From positions 124,001 to 188,000 of the forward strand of contig SUGL01000003.1 in the NCBI GenBank assembly GCA_004963905.1: 64,000 nt of DNA, written 5' to 3'. The stretch is from Mesorhizobium sp. GTDB taxonomy: Bacteria > Pseudomonadota > Alphaproteobacteria > Rhizobiales > Rhizobiaceae. Position 1 is the first letter of the stretch. Each line of letters starts with the position of its first letter. The translations under genes were made by a program, and so were the position numbers. Positions 16,781 to 28,175 of the stretch are shown piece by piece. The notes beneath the pieces are model-generated. The model worked only from the letters and a program-made list of their open reading frames with translations. It was not told the DNA's origin and did no database searches.

Positions 16781-17466
16781 TCAGACAGCCGTACCTTGGA
16801 TCTCCCTGCCCCAATCGAGCAGCGGCCTGGCGCGCGAGGTGAAATCGACGAGATCGTCGACCAGCCCGGCCGAATATATCGTCGCCGGATCGATGTCGTG
16901 CCGGACCACGAAATGCCGGTTGCGCACCGCCTGGGCGAGATCGTCATCGGCGACGTCCTCGAAGCCGCGCGGCGCGCGCCTCATACGATCTTCCGAATCG
17001 AGCGCGAGGCCGCCCTTCTTCAGCGCCGCCACCATGCCACGGAACGCCGCCGGCTTCGTCACGATCGCCTTGCGCATCGCCTGCAGCAGTTCAGGCCCCG
17101 GCTGTCACCAGGCGACGCCGGCAAAGCAGCGCTCCAATCCGATATGCACGTAGAACACGCCCTGCTCCATCTTGGTGCCGTCCGGCGACAGGATCGCCGA
17201 CAGATGCCGGTTGTAGGGCCGCTTGTCCTTGGAAAAGCGCACGTCGCGATTGATGCGGAACAGCGATTTCTTGCGGTCGCCGCGCAGGCCAAGGCTCGCC
17301 GCCGCAAAACGCTCGCTGAGCGTCTCGACGAGATCGCAGAACGGCTCGTGCAATTGGCTCTCATAGAGGTCGCGGTTTTCCTGGAACCACTCGCGGCTCT
17401 GGTGGAAATCGAGCGCCTTCAGGAATGGGATGGCCTTCTCGCCAAAACCTTTGAACGCGCCCGCCA

Positions 17467-17467
<1 letters not shown>
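16781..17467 (-). pseudogene. DUF2461 family protein, interrupted by an in-frame TGA
   Basis: Read as one frame with the stop suppressed, this encodes about 228 residues, the normal size of DUF2461 (TIGR02453) proteins. The 5' part (17467 to 17105, 120 residues) has the family motifs 'FLKALDFHQSREWFQENRDLYE', 'SLFRINRDVRFSKDKRPYNRHLSAIL' and 'GVFYVHIGLERCFAGVAW'. It then hits TGA at 17105-17107 (TGG TGA CAG). The same frame continues as 'QPGPELLQAMRKAIV...' with the expected C-terminal half to 16781. A single TGG-to-TGA change explains it. The start overlaps the ligA stop (TGATG), so it is the last gene of that operon. Function of the family is unknown. Sequencing error or readthrough (UGA followed by C) remain possible. 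Confidence 0.8.
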
Positions 17468-19704
<2,237 letters not shown>

Positions 19705-19818
19705 CTATAAATCAGGAATCGTCGGCAGGGAGTCGGCTTGCGCAAAAATCATTCCTGAACAGCAGGATGCAGCCATCTGCTGACTCATCCTCCGAACGTG
19801 AAAGAATTCAAGCCGCCT

Positions 19819-19923
19819 AAAGCATGTCTCCCGAAAGTGGGAACCGGTTTCGGGATAAAGACATGCGTAAAATCAAAAACCTAAAGCGCCTGGAGCGAAT
19901 CTGAAAGATCGCGACGCGCTTTA
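19819..19923. repeat. Dispersed rhizobial palindromic repeat
   Basis: The core folds as a hairpin: GCATGTCT (19822-19829) and CCCGAAA (19830-19836) pair with TTTCGGG (19848-19854) and AGACATGC (19859-19866) around GTGGGAACCGG. An AT-rich tail and a second part (AAAGCGCC...GACGCGCTTTA) run to 19923. The 'CCCGAAAGTGGGAACCGGTT' core is recognised from memory as a very common intergenic word in Mesorhizobium-type genomes. Its end overlaps the recN stop codon. The remainder of the 246-bp gap shows no gene. Confidence 0.65.
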
Positions 19924-21594
19924 GGCTGCCGCCGTGTTCTCGCGCAGCAGGCGTTCCGCCGCGGCGCGCGCTTCATCCGTGATGGTGGCGCCGGCCAGCA
20001 TGCGCGCGATCTCTTCCTGACGCGCCGCGCGGTCCATTTCGGCGATGCCGGTGGCGACGCGGTCCTTGCCGCCGGATTTCGAAATGAGGAAGTGGGTGGC
20101 GGCGCGCGCCGCCACCTGCGGCGCATGCGTGACCGAAAGTACCTGCACCCGCTTCGACAGCCTGGCCAGCCGCTGGCCGATGGCGTCGGCCACCGCGCCG
20201 CCGACACCGGTGTCGATCTCGTCGAAAACCAGGGTCGGCGCCGAGCCGCGGTCGGCCAGCGCCACTTTCAGCGCCAGAAGAAAACGCGACAGCTCGCCGC
20301 CCGACGCGACCTTCATCATCGGTCCCGGCCTTGTACCCGGATTGGTGCGCACCCAGAACTCGACCTGATCTATGCCTTCTTCCATGCGACTTTCGGCGTC
20401 GCTCACCATCTCGACGATGAACTCGGCCCGCTCGAGCTTGAGCGCCGGCAGTTCCGCCATCACCGCCTTGGTCAGCCCGGCCGCCGCCGCGTGGCGCAGC
20501 GAAGAGAGTTGCGCCGCGGAAATGTCGTAAGCTTCGCGCGCGGCGGCGGCTTGCTTCTCCAGCCCGTGCAGCCGCTCCTCGCCGGCGTCGAGATCGGCGA
20601 GGTCGGCCGCCATCGTGTCGCGCAGCTGCGCCAGGTCGTCGACCGCGACATTGTGCTTGCGCGAGGCCGCGCGCAGCGAGAACAACCGCTCTTCGGCCTT
20701 TTCCAGGCGCTGCGGATCATATTCGGTGGCGCGAAGCGCCGTCTCGACGCCGGACTGCGCCGCGTCGAGCGAGATCATCGCCTCGTCCAGCGATTTCACC
20801 ACCTCGTCGAGCAGGCCCGGCACCTCGCCCGCCTTGCGCTGCAGCCTGCGCAGCAGGCTGGCAAGCTGCGGCAAGGGCGAGGACGGCCCCGACAACACGT
20901 CCTGTGCATCGTGGATCTCGGAAGCGATCTTTTCGGCGCGCATCATCTGGGCGCGCAGTTCTGCCAGCTCGGTTTCCTCGCCCGGCTGCGGATCGAGCTT
21001 CGCCAGCTCGGCGACGGACGCTCTGAGATAATCCGCCTCGCGCGCCGCCGCCTCGACCTTGGCACGATGCCGGGAAAGCTCCTGCTCGCAGCTTCGCCAG
21101 TAGCGCCAAGCCTCGCCGGTGCCGCGCACGGCGCCAAGATGACCGCCAAAGCTGTCAAGCAACTCGCGATGCGCGCCGGGATCGACAAGCGCGCGCTCGT
21201 CATGCTGGCCATGGATCTCGACCAAGGCGCGGCCGACGTCGCGCATCAGGGTCACGCTGGACGGCTGGTCGTTGACGAAGACGCGCGTGCGGCCATCGGC
21301 GGTCTGCACGCGGCGTAGGATGACGTCGCCATCGTCCTCGATGTCGTTTTCGGCGAGCAGCGCGCGCGCCGGATGGTTGCGCGGCACGTCGAACACGGCA
21401 ATGACCTGGCCCTGTGCCGCGCCATGACGGACCAGCGAAGCGTCGCCGCGCGCACCAAGCGCCAGCGACAGTGCATCGAGCAGGATGGATTTGCCGGCCC
21501 CGGTCTCGCCGGTCAGCACGGAGAGCCCAGGCAGGAAGTCGATGTCCAGCTTCTCGATCAGGACGATATCGCGGATCGACAGTCTGGACAGCAT
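19921..21594 (-). CDS. recN: DNA repair protein RecN
   Basis: 557 residues, standard length. The SMC-like ATPase head is split: Walker A GETGAGKS at residues 29-36 and, near the C-terminus, 'PTLVFDEIDTGVGGAVADAIGQRL' with Walker B, plus the ABC signature 'VASGGELSRFLLALK'. Between them runs a long coiled coil. RecN organises broken DNA ends for recombinational repair. It starts 10 bp after bamD and is co-transcribed with it. No LexA-type box is evident in that short gap, so SOS control, if any, would act from further upstream. Confidence 0.95.
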   Translation of the reverse strand: MLSRLSIRDIVLIEKLDIDFLPGLSVLTGETGAGKSILLDALSLALGARGDASLVRHGAAQGQVIAVFDVPRNHPARALLAENDIEDDGDVILRRVQTADGRTRVFVNDQPSSVTLMRDVGRALVEIHGQHDERALVDPGAHRELLDSFGGHLGAVRGTGEAWRYWRSCEQELSRHRAKVEAAAREADYLRASVAELAKLDPQPGEETELAELRAQMMRAEKIASEIHDAQDVLSGPSSPLPQLASLLRRLQRKAGEVPGLLDEVVKSLDEAMISLDAAQSGVETALRATEYDPQRLEKAEERLFSLRAASRKHNVAVDDLAQLRDTMAADLADLDAGEERLHGLEKQAAAAREAYDISAAQLSSLRHAAAAGLTKAVMAELPALKLERAEFIVEMVSDAESRMEEGIDQVEFWVRTNPGTRPGPMMKVASGGELSRFLLALKVALADRGSAPTLVFDEIDTGVGGAVADAIGQRLARLSKRVQVLSVTHAPQVAARAATHFLISKSGGKDRVATGIAEMDRAARQEEIARMLAGATITDEARAAAERLLRENTAAA

Positions 21595-21604
21595 CAGAGA
21601 AGCT

Positions 21605-22474
21605 TCAGGCGCCGGTGATCAGCTTCCCGGCCTTGGAGATCCACGACCCGGCATTCTCGCGTGGTTCAAGCCCATTGCTCTGCAGGAGCTTGTAGGAATC
21701 CTTGTACCACTGGCTGTCTGGATAGTTGTGGCCGAGCACCGCCGCGGCCGTCTGCGCTTCCGAGGTCAGGCCCATCGCGTAATAAGCTTCTGTCAGGCGC
21801 GCGAGCGCCTCCTCGACATGGCGGGTGTTGGAGTAGGTCTCGACCACCGTGCGGAAGCGCTTGACGGCGGCGATATATTCGCGCCGTTCGAGATAGTAGC
21901 GGCCGATCTGCATCTCCTTGCCGGCGAGCTGGTCGGTGGCGAAGCGGATCTTGTCCTTGGCGTCGTCGACATATTCGGACGTCGGCCAGCGCGTCACCAG
22001 ATCCTGCATGGTCTGCACCGTCTGGCGCGCTTCCTTCTGGTCCTGGGTGACGTCCTTGATCTGCCGGTAGTAGCTCAACCCGATGATATACTGGGCATAG
22101 GCGGCATCGTCGGTCGACGGGTAGAGCGTGAGATAGCGCTTGGCGGTGCCGATCGCCTCGTCATAGTTGCCGGCGCGATAGTCGGCGAAAGCACCCATCA
22201 CCATCGATTTGCGGGCGAATTCCGAATAGGGATGCTGGCGGTCGACGGCGTCGAACTTCTTGCTCGCCTCGTCGAGGCGGCCGGCGTTCATGTTGGCCAA
22301 GCCCTGGTTGTAAAGAACGTCGGCCGGCTCCGTCTGGTCGACATAGGTCGCCAGGTTGACATCCTTCTCGGACGACATGCAGGCTGACAGCACGAGCGCA
22401 GGAGCAACCACCGACAGCGCCAGAAGAACGGGGCGACGCGGCGCTACCGATTGACCAACTCGCGAAAAAAACAT
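21605..22474 (-). CDS. bamD: Outer membrane protein assembly factor BamD
   Basis: 289 residues from the ATG at 22472-22474, which has AAGGGCGG upstream; an earlier in-frame ATG at 22522 lacks these features. A lipoprotein signal ends in the lipobox LSAC with Cys32 as the lipidation site. Five TPR-like repeats follow ('[39 protein letters not shown]', '[30 protein letters not shown]', '[32 protein letters not shown]'), the signature of BamD/ComL. It is an essential member of the beta-barrel assembly machine at the inner face of the outer membrane. It heads the bamD-recN pair. Confidence 0.93.
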   Translation of the reverse strand: MFFSRVGQSVAPRRPVLLALSVVAPALVLSACMSSEKDVNLATYVDQTEPADVLYNQGLANMNAGRLDEASKKFDAVDRQHPYSEFARKSMVMGAFADYRAGNYDEAIGTAKRYLTLYPSTDDAAYAQYIIGLSYYRQIKDVTQDQKEARQTVQTMQDLVTRWPTSEYVDDAKDKIRFATDQLAGKEMQIGRYYLERREYIAAVKRFRTVVETYSNTRHVEEALARLTEAYYAMGLTSEAQTAAAVLGHNYPDSQWYKDSYKLLQSNGLEPRENAGSWISKAGKLITGA

Positions 22475-22780
22475 GTTTAGATTCCGCCCTTTCGGCGTCG
22501 TTTCGGTCCGGGCCGAAGCCATAAACCATTATCCCCTTGCCCGGCAACGCTATGTCCGGCCAATCGCACATTTTTGTGGCGGCTGCCTCGCGCTGGTGCT
22601 GCGGTGCGATTTGGCGCTCCGGTGATGCATTATTACCACAGCCCCGCAACACATCAAACCCGGCGACGACATCATGCGAGACGGTACGTCATCGGTCGCA
22701 AAAGAACCGTTACGTGTCTGAAGAAGGTGGAGACGCCGCAACTGCGGCCCAGGCGCGAAAGCTGAGCAAAGGCCGCTTTA
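22475..22780. other. Intergenic region upstream of bamD
   Basis: This stretch, together with the adjoining repeat at 22781-22922, separates bamD from lpxC. Apart from the promoter candidate I see no gene; the short open frames here have no SD and poor codon use. Confidence 0.5.
22630..22657 (-). promoter_or_regulatory. Candidate sigma-70 promoter for bamD
   Basis: On the minus strand TTGATG (22657-22652) and TAATAA (22635-22630) are separated by 16 bp, 150 bp upstream of the bamD start. The hexamers are close to consensus but the spacing is one short, so this is a candidate only. Confidence 0.35.
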
Positions 22781-22922
22781 AGGCGTGTTGAGATTCAGGT
22801 CAGGCCGAGCCGGAAATGGCGGGTTCCGAGAACCGGAGCGGAGTGTACTTGAAGTACGTGAGCACCGGAAGCGCAGGAAACCTCCATTTGCAGGCCGGCA
22901 TCACCTGAATATCAACACGCCT
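22781..22922. repeat. 142-bp inverted-repeat element abutting lpxC
   Basis: The ends AGGCGTGTTGAGATTCAGGT and ACCTGAATATCAACACGCCT are inverted copies with one mismatch over 20 bp. Inner words such as CGGAGCGGAGTG and CACTCCGCTCCGG-like complements let the whole unit fold. It is recognised from memory as a dispersed intergenic unit of Mesorhizobium-like genomes. Its left end reaches the lpxC stop codon, so it probably also acts as the end of the lpxC transcript. Confidence 0.75.
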
Positions 22923-23869
22923 TAGATCACCCAGGGCGCATAGACCGGCCCGCTGACGGCGATCATTTCGGCGACGCGACCACGCTCGCGGCGTCGCGTC
23001 TCGACGATCTCGAAGGCCGTGCGGTCGGACAGCAGGCGGCGCAGAGCCGCAGCATTCATCCGGTGGCCGCCGCGATAGGAGCGGAAGCAGCCGATGAAGC
23101 GCGCGCCGGCCAGCGCCAGGTCGCCCATGGCGTCGAGCGTCTTGTGGCGGGCGAATTCGTTCGGATAGCGCAGCCCGCCGACATTGATGACGCGGTTGTC
23201 ATCGCCGATGACCAGCGAGTTTTCCAGCGACGAGCCGAGTGCGTAGCCGGCGGCCCACAGCCGCTCGACATCCTTCATGAAGCCGAAGGTACGGGCCCGC
23301 GCGATGTCGCGCCGGAAGATGTCGGGGTTGATGTCGGAGGCAAAGAGCTGGCGGCCGATGGCCGGGCTCTCGAAATCGATCTCGACCTCGAAGCGCGTGC
23401 CGTCATAGGGGCGAAACTCCGCCCATGATGCGCCGGCTTCGATGCGAACCGGCTTGACCACGCGAATATAGCGGCGCCTGACCGAAAGCGTGTCGATGCC
23501 GGCCTGATCGAAGGCCTCGACGAAGGCCATGGCGCTGCCGTCGAGGATGGGGACTTCCGAGCCGTCGATCTCGATGATGAGATTGTCGATGCCAAGTCCG
23601 AACACCGTCGCCATCAGGTGCTCGACGGTTCCGATATGCTCGCCGGCCGGATCGCCGAGCATGGTGCAAAGATCGGTGGCGCCGACCTCGGAGACCAACG
23701 CGCGGAATTCACGGCTTTGATCGCCGGTGGAAAGGTGGAACACGATGCCGGTGTCGGCGTCTGCAGGCAGGAAATGAACGGTGACGGGCCTGCCGCTGTG
23801 CACGCCCGTGCCGGTCAACGTCACGCGCGCTTTAACTGTCGTCTGATAGTCGTGCAAGACAAACCCCAT
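22922..23869 (-). CDS. lpxC: UDP-3-O-acyl-N-acetylglucosamine deacetylase
   Basis: 315 residues. This zinc enzyme carries out the committed step of lipid A synthesis in the cytosol. The zinc ligands are visible: His84 in 'GTVEHLMATVFGLGIDN', and His and Asp in 'NEFARHKTLDAMGDLALAG'. 'YQTTVKARVTLTGTGVHSGRPV' is the usual N-terminus, and the catalytic 'RHK...H' region near the end ('YRGGHRMNAAALRRLL') is intact. It lies 337 bp after ftsZ, a common rhizobial arrangement that links lipid A synthesis to the division cluster. Confidence 0.96.
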   Translation of the reverse strand: MGFVLHDYQTTVKARVTLTGTGVHSGRPVTVHFLPADADTGIVFHLSTGDQSREFRALVSEVGATDLCTMLGDPAGEHIGTVEHLMATVFGLGIDNLIIEIDGSEVPILDGSAMAFVEAFDQAGIDTLSVRRRYIRVVKPVRIEAGASWAEFRPYDGTRFEVEIDFESPAIGRQLFASDINPDIFRRDIARARTFGFMKDVERLWAAGYALGSSLENSLVIGDDNRVINVGGLRYPNEFARHKTLDAMGDLALAGARFIGCFRSYRGGHRMNAAALRRLLSDRTAFEIVETRRRERGRVAEMIAVSGPVYAPWVI

Positions 23870-24206
23870 AAGCCCTAGCTGCCAGCGTCCGCTTCGTCAG
23901 CCTCTTGAGCATTTTTCAGCCAGATGGATCACCTGGCCTCCGCAGCAAATGCGGCAAAATGAACAAGGCATGCGGCTCTGATATGATCGGCAGGCAGGGC
24001 AACTCCCCGAATCCCGGCTAACCGACTTGGTCCGACGCGAAGATAATGACCCGTCCGGGAGACTCCAAATCACGGTTTCTTACCCCATGTAACCGCGACC
24101 CTGAACGAGAACACGCATGTAACACTCTGTTTTACAAGCATTTTTAACGCCAACAGGCAGACGATCTCTCGTCTGCCTGTTAACAACCGTTATATATCGT
24201 TAACGA
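23870..24206. other. Intergenic region between ftsZ and lpxC
   Basis: 337 bp, AT-richer than its flanks and without a gene. The part next to ftsZ holds a perfect hairpin (24152-24181). The lpxC-proximal part should carry the lpxC promoter, but I could not pick convincing hexamers. Confidence 0.5.
24152..24181 (-). terminator. Perfect 13-bp hairpin after ftsZ
   Basis: AACAGGCAGACGA, a 4-nt loop, then TCGTCTGCCTGTT, located 25 bp downstream of the ftsZ stop. The following minus-strand sequence (GGCGTTAAAAATGC) has no immediate U-run, so it may stabilise the ftsZ message or end it inefficiently. Confidence 0.6.
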
Positions 24207-25862
24207 TCAGTTGGCCTGGCGGCGCAGGAATGCCGGAATCTCCAGCTGGTCGTCTTCCTGGACCGTGCGGCTCTGCGGTGTCAGTCGGCCCTGGTCGTCG
24301 AGCTGGCCGCGACGCGGTGCGTAAAGCTGCGGGTCCTGGCTGGCGAGACGGCGCATTTCCGGTGCCGCCTGGCGCAGTTTCGGCTCGCGCGGCTGTGCCG
24401 GCTGCAGCCTGGCCGGTTCTTCCTCGCGGCGGGTCAGGCCGTTCGTCAGCCGCTTGATCAGCCCCATCGGCCCGCTGTTCTCATGATCGGCAGGGCGGGT
24501 CTTGGCTTCCACTTCTGCCCTTACGACCGGCGGAAAGTCCTCAACGCGTGGCATGCGCTGCGGTGCCGCCGCCACCGGCTGCGGCATCTCGCGCTGTGGC
24601 GCGGGCTGCACGACCTGCTGCTGCACCACCGGCTGAGGCTGCGGCTGCGCCGGCGGGGCCTGGAAGATCTTGCTCTGCGGACGGAAGTCGTCGACCGGCG
24701 CCTGGCGCGGCTGCGCCATCGCGGCGGCGTTTGCCTCGGCAAGCTGGATCGCCTCGGCGACCGGATCGACCGCGCGCGGCTCGTAAGCCTGCTGCTGAAC
24801 CGGTGCGGGACGGCTTTCCTGAACAGGCGCCGCCGGACGGGCGGCCGGCTTCTGCGGCGCGCGGATCGAGATCGGCGCCGCGGCGATTTCGGCCGCCGAC
24901 TTGTCGATGCCGGTGGCGACCACCGAAACGCGGATCACGCCTTCCAGCTCCTCGTCGAAGGTGGCGCCGAGGATGATGTTGGCGTCCTGGTCGACCTCCT
25001 CGCGGATGCGGGTCGCCGCTTCATCGACCTCGAACAGAGTGAGGTCGCGGCCACCTGTGATCGAGATCAGCAGGCCCTTGGCGCCCTTCATCGAGGTTTC
25101 GTCGAGCAGCGGGTTGGCGATCGCCGCTTCGGCGGCGGCCATCGCGCGGCCCTCGCCCGAAGCCTCGCCGGTGCCCATCATCGCCTTGCCCATCTCGCGC
25201 ATCACCGAACGGACGTCGGCGAAGTCGAGGTTGATCAGGCCTTCCTTGACCATCAGGTCGGTGATGCAGGCAACGCCCGAGTAGAGCACCTGGTCGGCCA
25301 TGGCGAAGGCATCGGCGAAGGTGGTCTTGTCATTGGCCAGCCGGAACAGGTTCTGGTTGGGGATGACGATGAGGGTATCGACGCATTTCTGCAGTTCCTC
25401 GATGCCCATGTCGGCCGTCTTCATGCGGCGCTGGCCTTCGAAATGGAACGGCTTGGTGACGACGCCGACCGTAAGGATGCCCTTCTCGCGCGCGGCGCGG
25501 GCAACGACCGGAGCAGCTCCCGTGCCGGTGCCGCCGCCCATGCCGGCGGTGACGAAGCACATATGCGTGTTGGAGAGATGATCGATGATCTCGTCGATAC
25601 ACTCTTCCGCCGCCGCGCGGCCGACTTCCGGCTGCGAGCCGGCGCCGAGGCCCTCGGTGACATGCGCGCCGAGCTGGATCAGCCGCTCGGCCTTCGACAT
25701 CGTCAGCGCCTGCGCGTCGGTGTTGGCCACCACGAACTCGACGCCGCGCAAGCCGGCTGTGATCATGTTGTTGACGGCATTGCCGCCGCCGCCGCCGACA
25801 CCGAACACGGTGATGCGTGGCTTCAGCTCGGTGATGTCCGGCTTTTGCAGATTGATCGTCAT
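24207..25862 (-). CDS. ftsZ: Cell division protein FtsZ
   Basis: 551 residues. The tubulin-like GTPase core (about residues 10-320) has the signature GGGTGTG at 109-115 in '[18 protein letters not shown]', the N-terminal '[19 protein letters not shown]' and the T7 loop '[13 protein letters not shown]'. A long Pro/Gln/Ala-rich linker of about 200 residues follows, typical of rhizobial FtsZ1, ending in the conserved C-terminal peptide '[15 protein letters not shown]' that binds FtsA and other partners. It polymerises into the Z-ring. It is 67 bp downstream of ftsA in the ftsQAZ string. Confidence 0.97.
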   Translation of the reverse strand: MTINLQKPDITELKPRITVFGVGGGGGNAVNNMITAGLRGVEFVVANTDAQALTMSKAERLIQLGAHVTEGLGAGSQPEVGRAAAEECIDEIIDHLSNTHMCFVTAGMGGGTGTGAAPVVARAAREKGILTVGVVTKPFHFEGQRRMKTADMGIEELQKCVDTLIVIPNQNLFRLANDKTTFADAFAMADQVLYSGVACITDLMVKEGLINLDFADVRSVMREMGKAMMGTGEASGEGRAMAAAEAAIANPLLDETSMKGAKGLLISITGGRDLTLFEVDEAATRIREEVDQDANIILGATFDEELEGVIRVSVVATGIDKSAAEIAAAPISIRAPQKPAARPAAPVQESRPAPVQQQAYEPRAVDPVAEAIQLAEANAAAMAQPRQAPVDDFRPQSKIFQAPPAQPQPQPVVQQQVVQPAPQREMPQPVAAAPQRMPRVEDFPPVVRAEVEAKTRPADHENSGPMGLIKRLTNGLTRREEEPARLQPAQPREPKLRQAAPEMRRLASQDPQLYAPRRGQLDDQGRLTPQSRTVQEDDQLEIPAFLRRQAN

Positions 25863-25929
25863 TGTCTCCGTCCTTTGCCTTTCCCGCCGCCTCGCCGCTG
25901 CGGCCGCCTATGGGGCTGTCCCCGTCAAA

Positions 25930-27237
25930 TTAAAAACTGTCTCTCAACCACTGACTCATGCGATGCAGTTTTCCGCCCGTTCCGGTCATCCTGAAACCGG
26001 AAAGTCCTTTCGCCGAATGGCTCTCGAAGCTCGCCATCTGCGGATAGATCAGAAGTCCGACCGGGGTCGAAAACGCCGGCCCCTTGGCCGCCTCCGGCAG
26101 GCCAGCCACGCCGAGCGGCCGGCCGATGCGCACATTGCGTCCGAGGATGCGGCGCGCCGCCTCCGGCAGGCCAGCCAGCTGGCTGGCGCCACCGGTGAGG
26201 ACGACACGCTTGCCGACGGCGTTGCCATAGCCCGATTTGTTCAACCGGTCGCGCAAAAGCTCCAGCGTCTCGTCGATGCGCGCGCGGATGATGCGCGTCA
26301 TCATCGAGCGCGGGATCTGCAGCGGCAACTCGCCTTCCTCGCCGATCGGCTGGATGGAGACCAGATCGCGGTCGTCGGCGCTGCCGGGCAGCGCCGAGCC
26401 ATGCATCACCTTCAGCCGTTCGGCGGCGTCGAGCGAGGTCGACAGGCCCTTGGCCATGTCGAGCGTCACATGGTTGCCGCCGATGGCGATGGCGTCGCCA
26501 TGCACGAACTTGCCCTCCGCGAACACGGAGATCGTCGTGGTGCCGCCGCCCATGTCGATGCAGGCAGCGCCCATTTCGAGCTCGTCGTCGACCAGCGCCG
26601 CGAGACCGCTCGCATAAGGCGTCGCCACCATGCGCTCGACCGACAGATGCGAGCGGTTGATGCAAAGCTCCAGATTGCGCATAGGCGCGGCGTCGCCGGT
26701 CAGCACATGCATGTCGACACCGAGCGCATCGCCGACCATGCCGCGCGGATCGCGCACACCGCGTTCGGCGTCGAGAGAAAAGCCCACGGGAAGCGAATGG
26801 ACCACTTCCCGCTCGGCGCGCAGCGCCTGCTTGGCGCCGGCGGCGAGCACGCGCTTGATGTCGGCTTCCTCGACCTGATGGCCACCGAGATTGATGGTCG
26901 CCGAGAAAGCTTCGCTCTTCAGCCGGCCGGCCGTCATGTTGACGATGAGGGAATCGACGGTGAGCCCCGCCATGCGCTCGGCCGCGTCGACGGCGAGGCG
27001 AATGGCATGCTCGGCGCGGTCGAGATCGACGACGACGCCCGACTTCACGCCCTGCGATTTCTGATGGCCGATGCCGATCACCTGGATGCGATGCGAGCGC
27101 CCGCGCAGAAGCTTGCCGTCCTCGCGCGGCTTCAGCTTCGCCACCACGCAGCAAACCTTGCTCGAGCCGACATCGAGCACCGTAAGCGTGCCCGACCGGC
27201 GCGAAGATGCATCACTGCCGCCGCCAAGCCAGCTCAT
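25930..27237 (-). CDS. ftsA: Cell division protein FtsA
   Basis: 435 residues, actin-like ATPase. The phosphate-1 loop is 'TVLDVGSSKVCCVVAKL', phosphate-2 is 'AACIDMGGGTTTISVF', and the adenosine motif is 'RVVLTGGASQLAGLPEAAR'. The SHS2/1C domain lies between. The C-terminal amphipathic membrane-targeting helix is present as 'LHRMSQWLRDSF'. It tethers FtsZ filaments to the membrane. The start overlaps the ftsQ stop by four bases. Confidence 0.96.
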   Translation of the reverse strand: MSWLGGGSDASSRRSGTLTVLDVGSSKVCCVVAKLKPREDGKLLRGRSHRIQVIGIGHQKSQGVKSGVVVDLDRAEHAIRLAVDAAERMAGLTVDSLIVNMTAGRLKSEAFSATINLGGHQVEEADIKRVLAAGAKQALRAEREVVHSLPVGFSLDAERGVRDPRGMVGDALGVDMHVLTGDAAPMRNLELCINRSHLSVERMVATPYASGLAALVDDELEMGAACIDMGGGTTTISVFAEGKFVHGDAIAIGGNHVTLDMAKGLSTSLDAAERLKVMHGSALPGSADDRDLVSIQPIGEEGELPLQIPRSMMTRIIRARIDETLELLRDRLNKSGYGNAVGKRVVLTGGASQLAGLPEAARRILGRNVRIGRPLGVAGLPEAAKGPAFSTPVGLLIYPQMASFESHSAKGLSGFRMTGTGGKLHRMSQWLRDSF

Positions 27238-28175
27238 ATCTTCGTCTCCGGCTTGCGCTTCGTCAGGCTCTTCGGCTTTTCGCTGAGAGCGGCTTCGCGC
27301 TGGCTCGCGGCTTCTGGCGAAAGCTCCACCACCAGCCGGTCGGACAGCCGCATGTCGACGGCGGCGATGTCGCGCGTCAAAAGCCCATTGTCATGGTCGA
27401 GCTTCACGAGCTCGGCGATCGCCTGATCCTCGCCGTCTTCCGGCAGCTTCACCGTGATGCCGTTCTCGAGCTTGAGATCCCAGCGCCTCTCACCGACACG
27501 GATATAGCCTTTGACCCGAGCCGCAAGCTCGGGATAGCGCTTGATCTTGCCGAGAAACTCCGGCGCCTTGGCCGGCGCGCCGGTGCCGATGATCAGCGGC
27601 AGCAAAGCCTCCTTGCCGCCGGAGAACGGCGCGATCACCTCGCCCGACCGCTCGATGACCGAAACCGAATTGCCCTGCTGCCAGAGCGCGAAAGGCTCGC
27701 GCTCCTCGACACGCACTTCCAGTGTGTGCGGATAGATCTTGCGCACCGCGGCAACCTCGACCCAGGGCAAGGTCGCGATGCGCTCGCGCGCGGCCTCGGC
27801 ATCGAAGCCGATCAGCGACGTCCAGCCGTCGAGGCCGAGCTGGCCCAGTATATCGATCTCCGAAGTCTGGCGATTGCCGACGACCTTGATCTGGTCGACG
27901 GCAAATCCGGTCCGGGCGGTCACACCCTGCACGATGGCGTCGCTATAGCCGCCGAGATAAGCGCCATAGGCTCCAGCCGAAGCCAGCAAGGCAGCCGAGA
28001 GGATCGCGGCGGAAAAGCGCGGCGCCTCATACTCGCCATCACAGAGGCGAGCAAGCAAGCGCACCGGCCGGCGAAGCTGGCGCGGCAAGACGAAATGGTC
28101 GAACGACAGCGACACACCAAACAGCGTAGGCCCAGCCCCGCCGCCTTTGCCCTGTCCCCACCTCAACGCAGACAC
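27234..28175 (-). CDS. ftsQ: Cell division protein FtsQ
   Basis: 313 residues from a GTG at 28173-28175, chosen because GGAGG lies 7 bp upstream; the frame is open to a TTG at 28196. A cytosolic basic N-terminus precedes one transmembrane helix ('[23 protein letters not shown]'), then the POTRA domain ('[75 protein letters not shown]') and the FtsQ beta domain. It recruits FtsB/FtsL and later division proteins. The 5' end overlaps ddl by 13 bp. Confidence 0.92.
   Translation of the reverse strand: MSALRWGQGKGGGAGPTLFGVSLSFDHFVLPRQLRRPVRLLARLCDGEYEAPRFSAAILSAALLASAGAYGAYLGGYSDAIVQGVTARTGFAVDQIKVVGNRQTSEIDILGQLGLDGWTSLIGFDAEAARERIATLPWVEVAAVRKIYPHTLEVRVEEREPFALWQQGNSVSVIERSGEVIAPFSGGKEALLPLIIGTGAPAKAPEFLGKIKRYPELAARVKGYIRVGERRWDLKLENGITVKLPEDGEDQAIAELVKLDHDNGLLTRDIAAVDMRLSDRLVVELSPEAASQREAALSEKPKSLTKRKPETKI

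Noticed and set aside
24181..24205. Possible CtrA site (TTAA-N7-TTAA) near TTAACAACCGTTATA
   Set aside because: The second half-site is TATA, not TTAA, and the position is after ftsZ, not before a gene start likely to use it.
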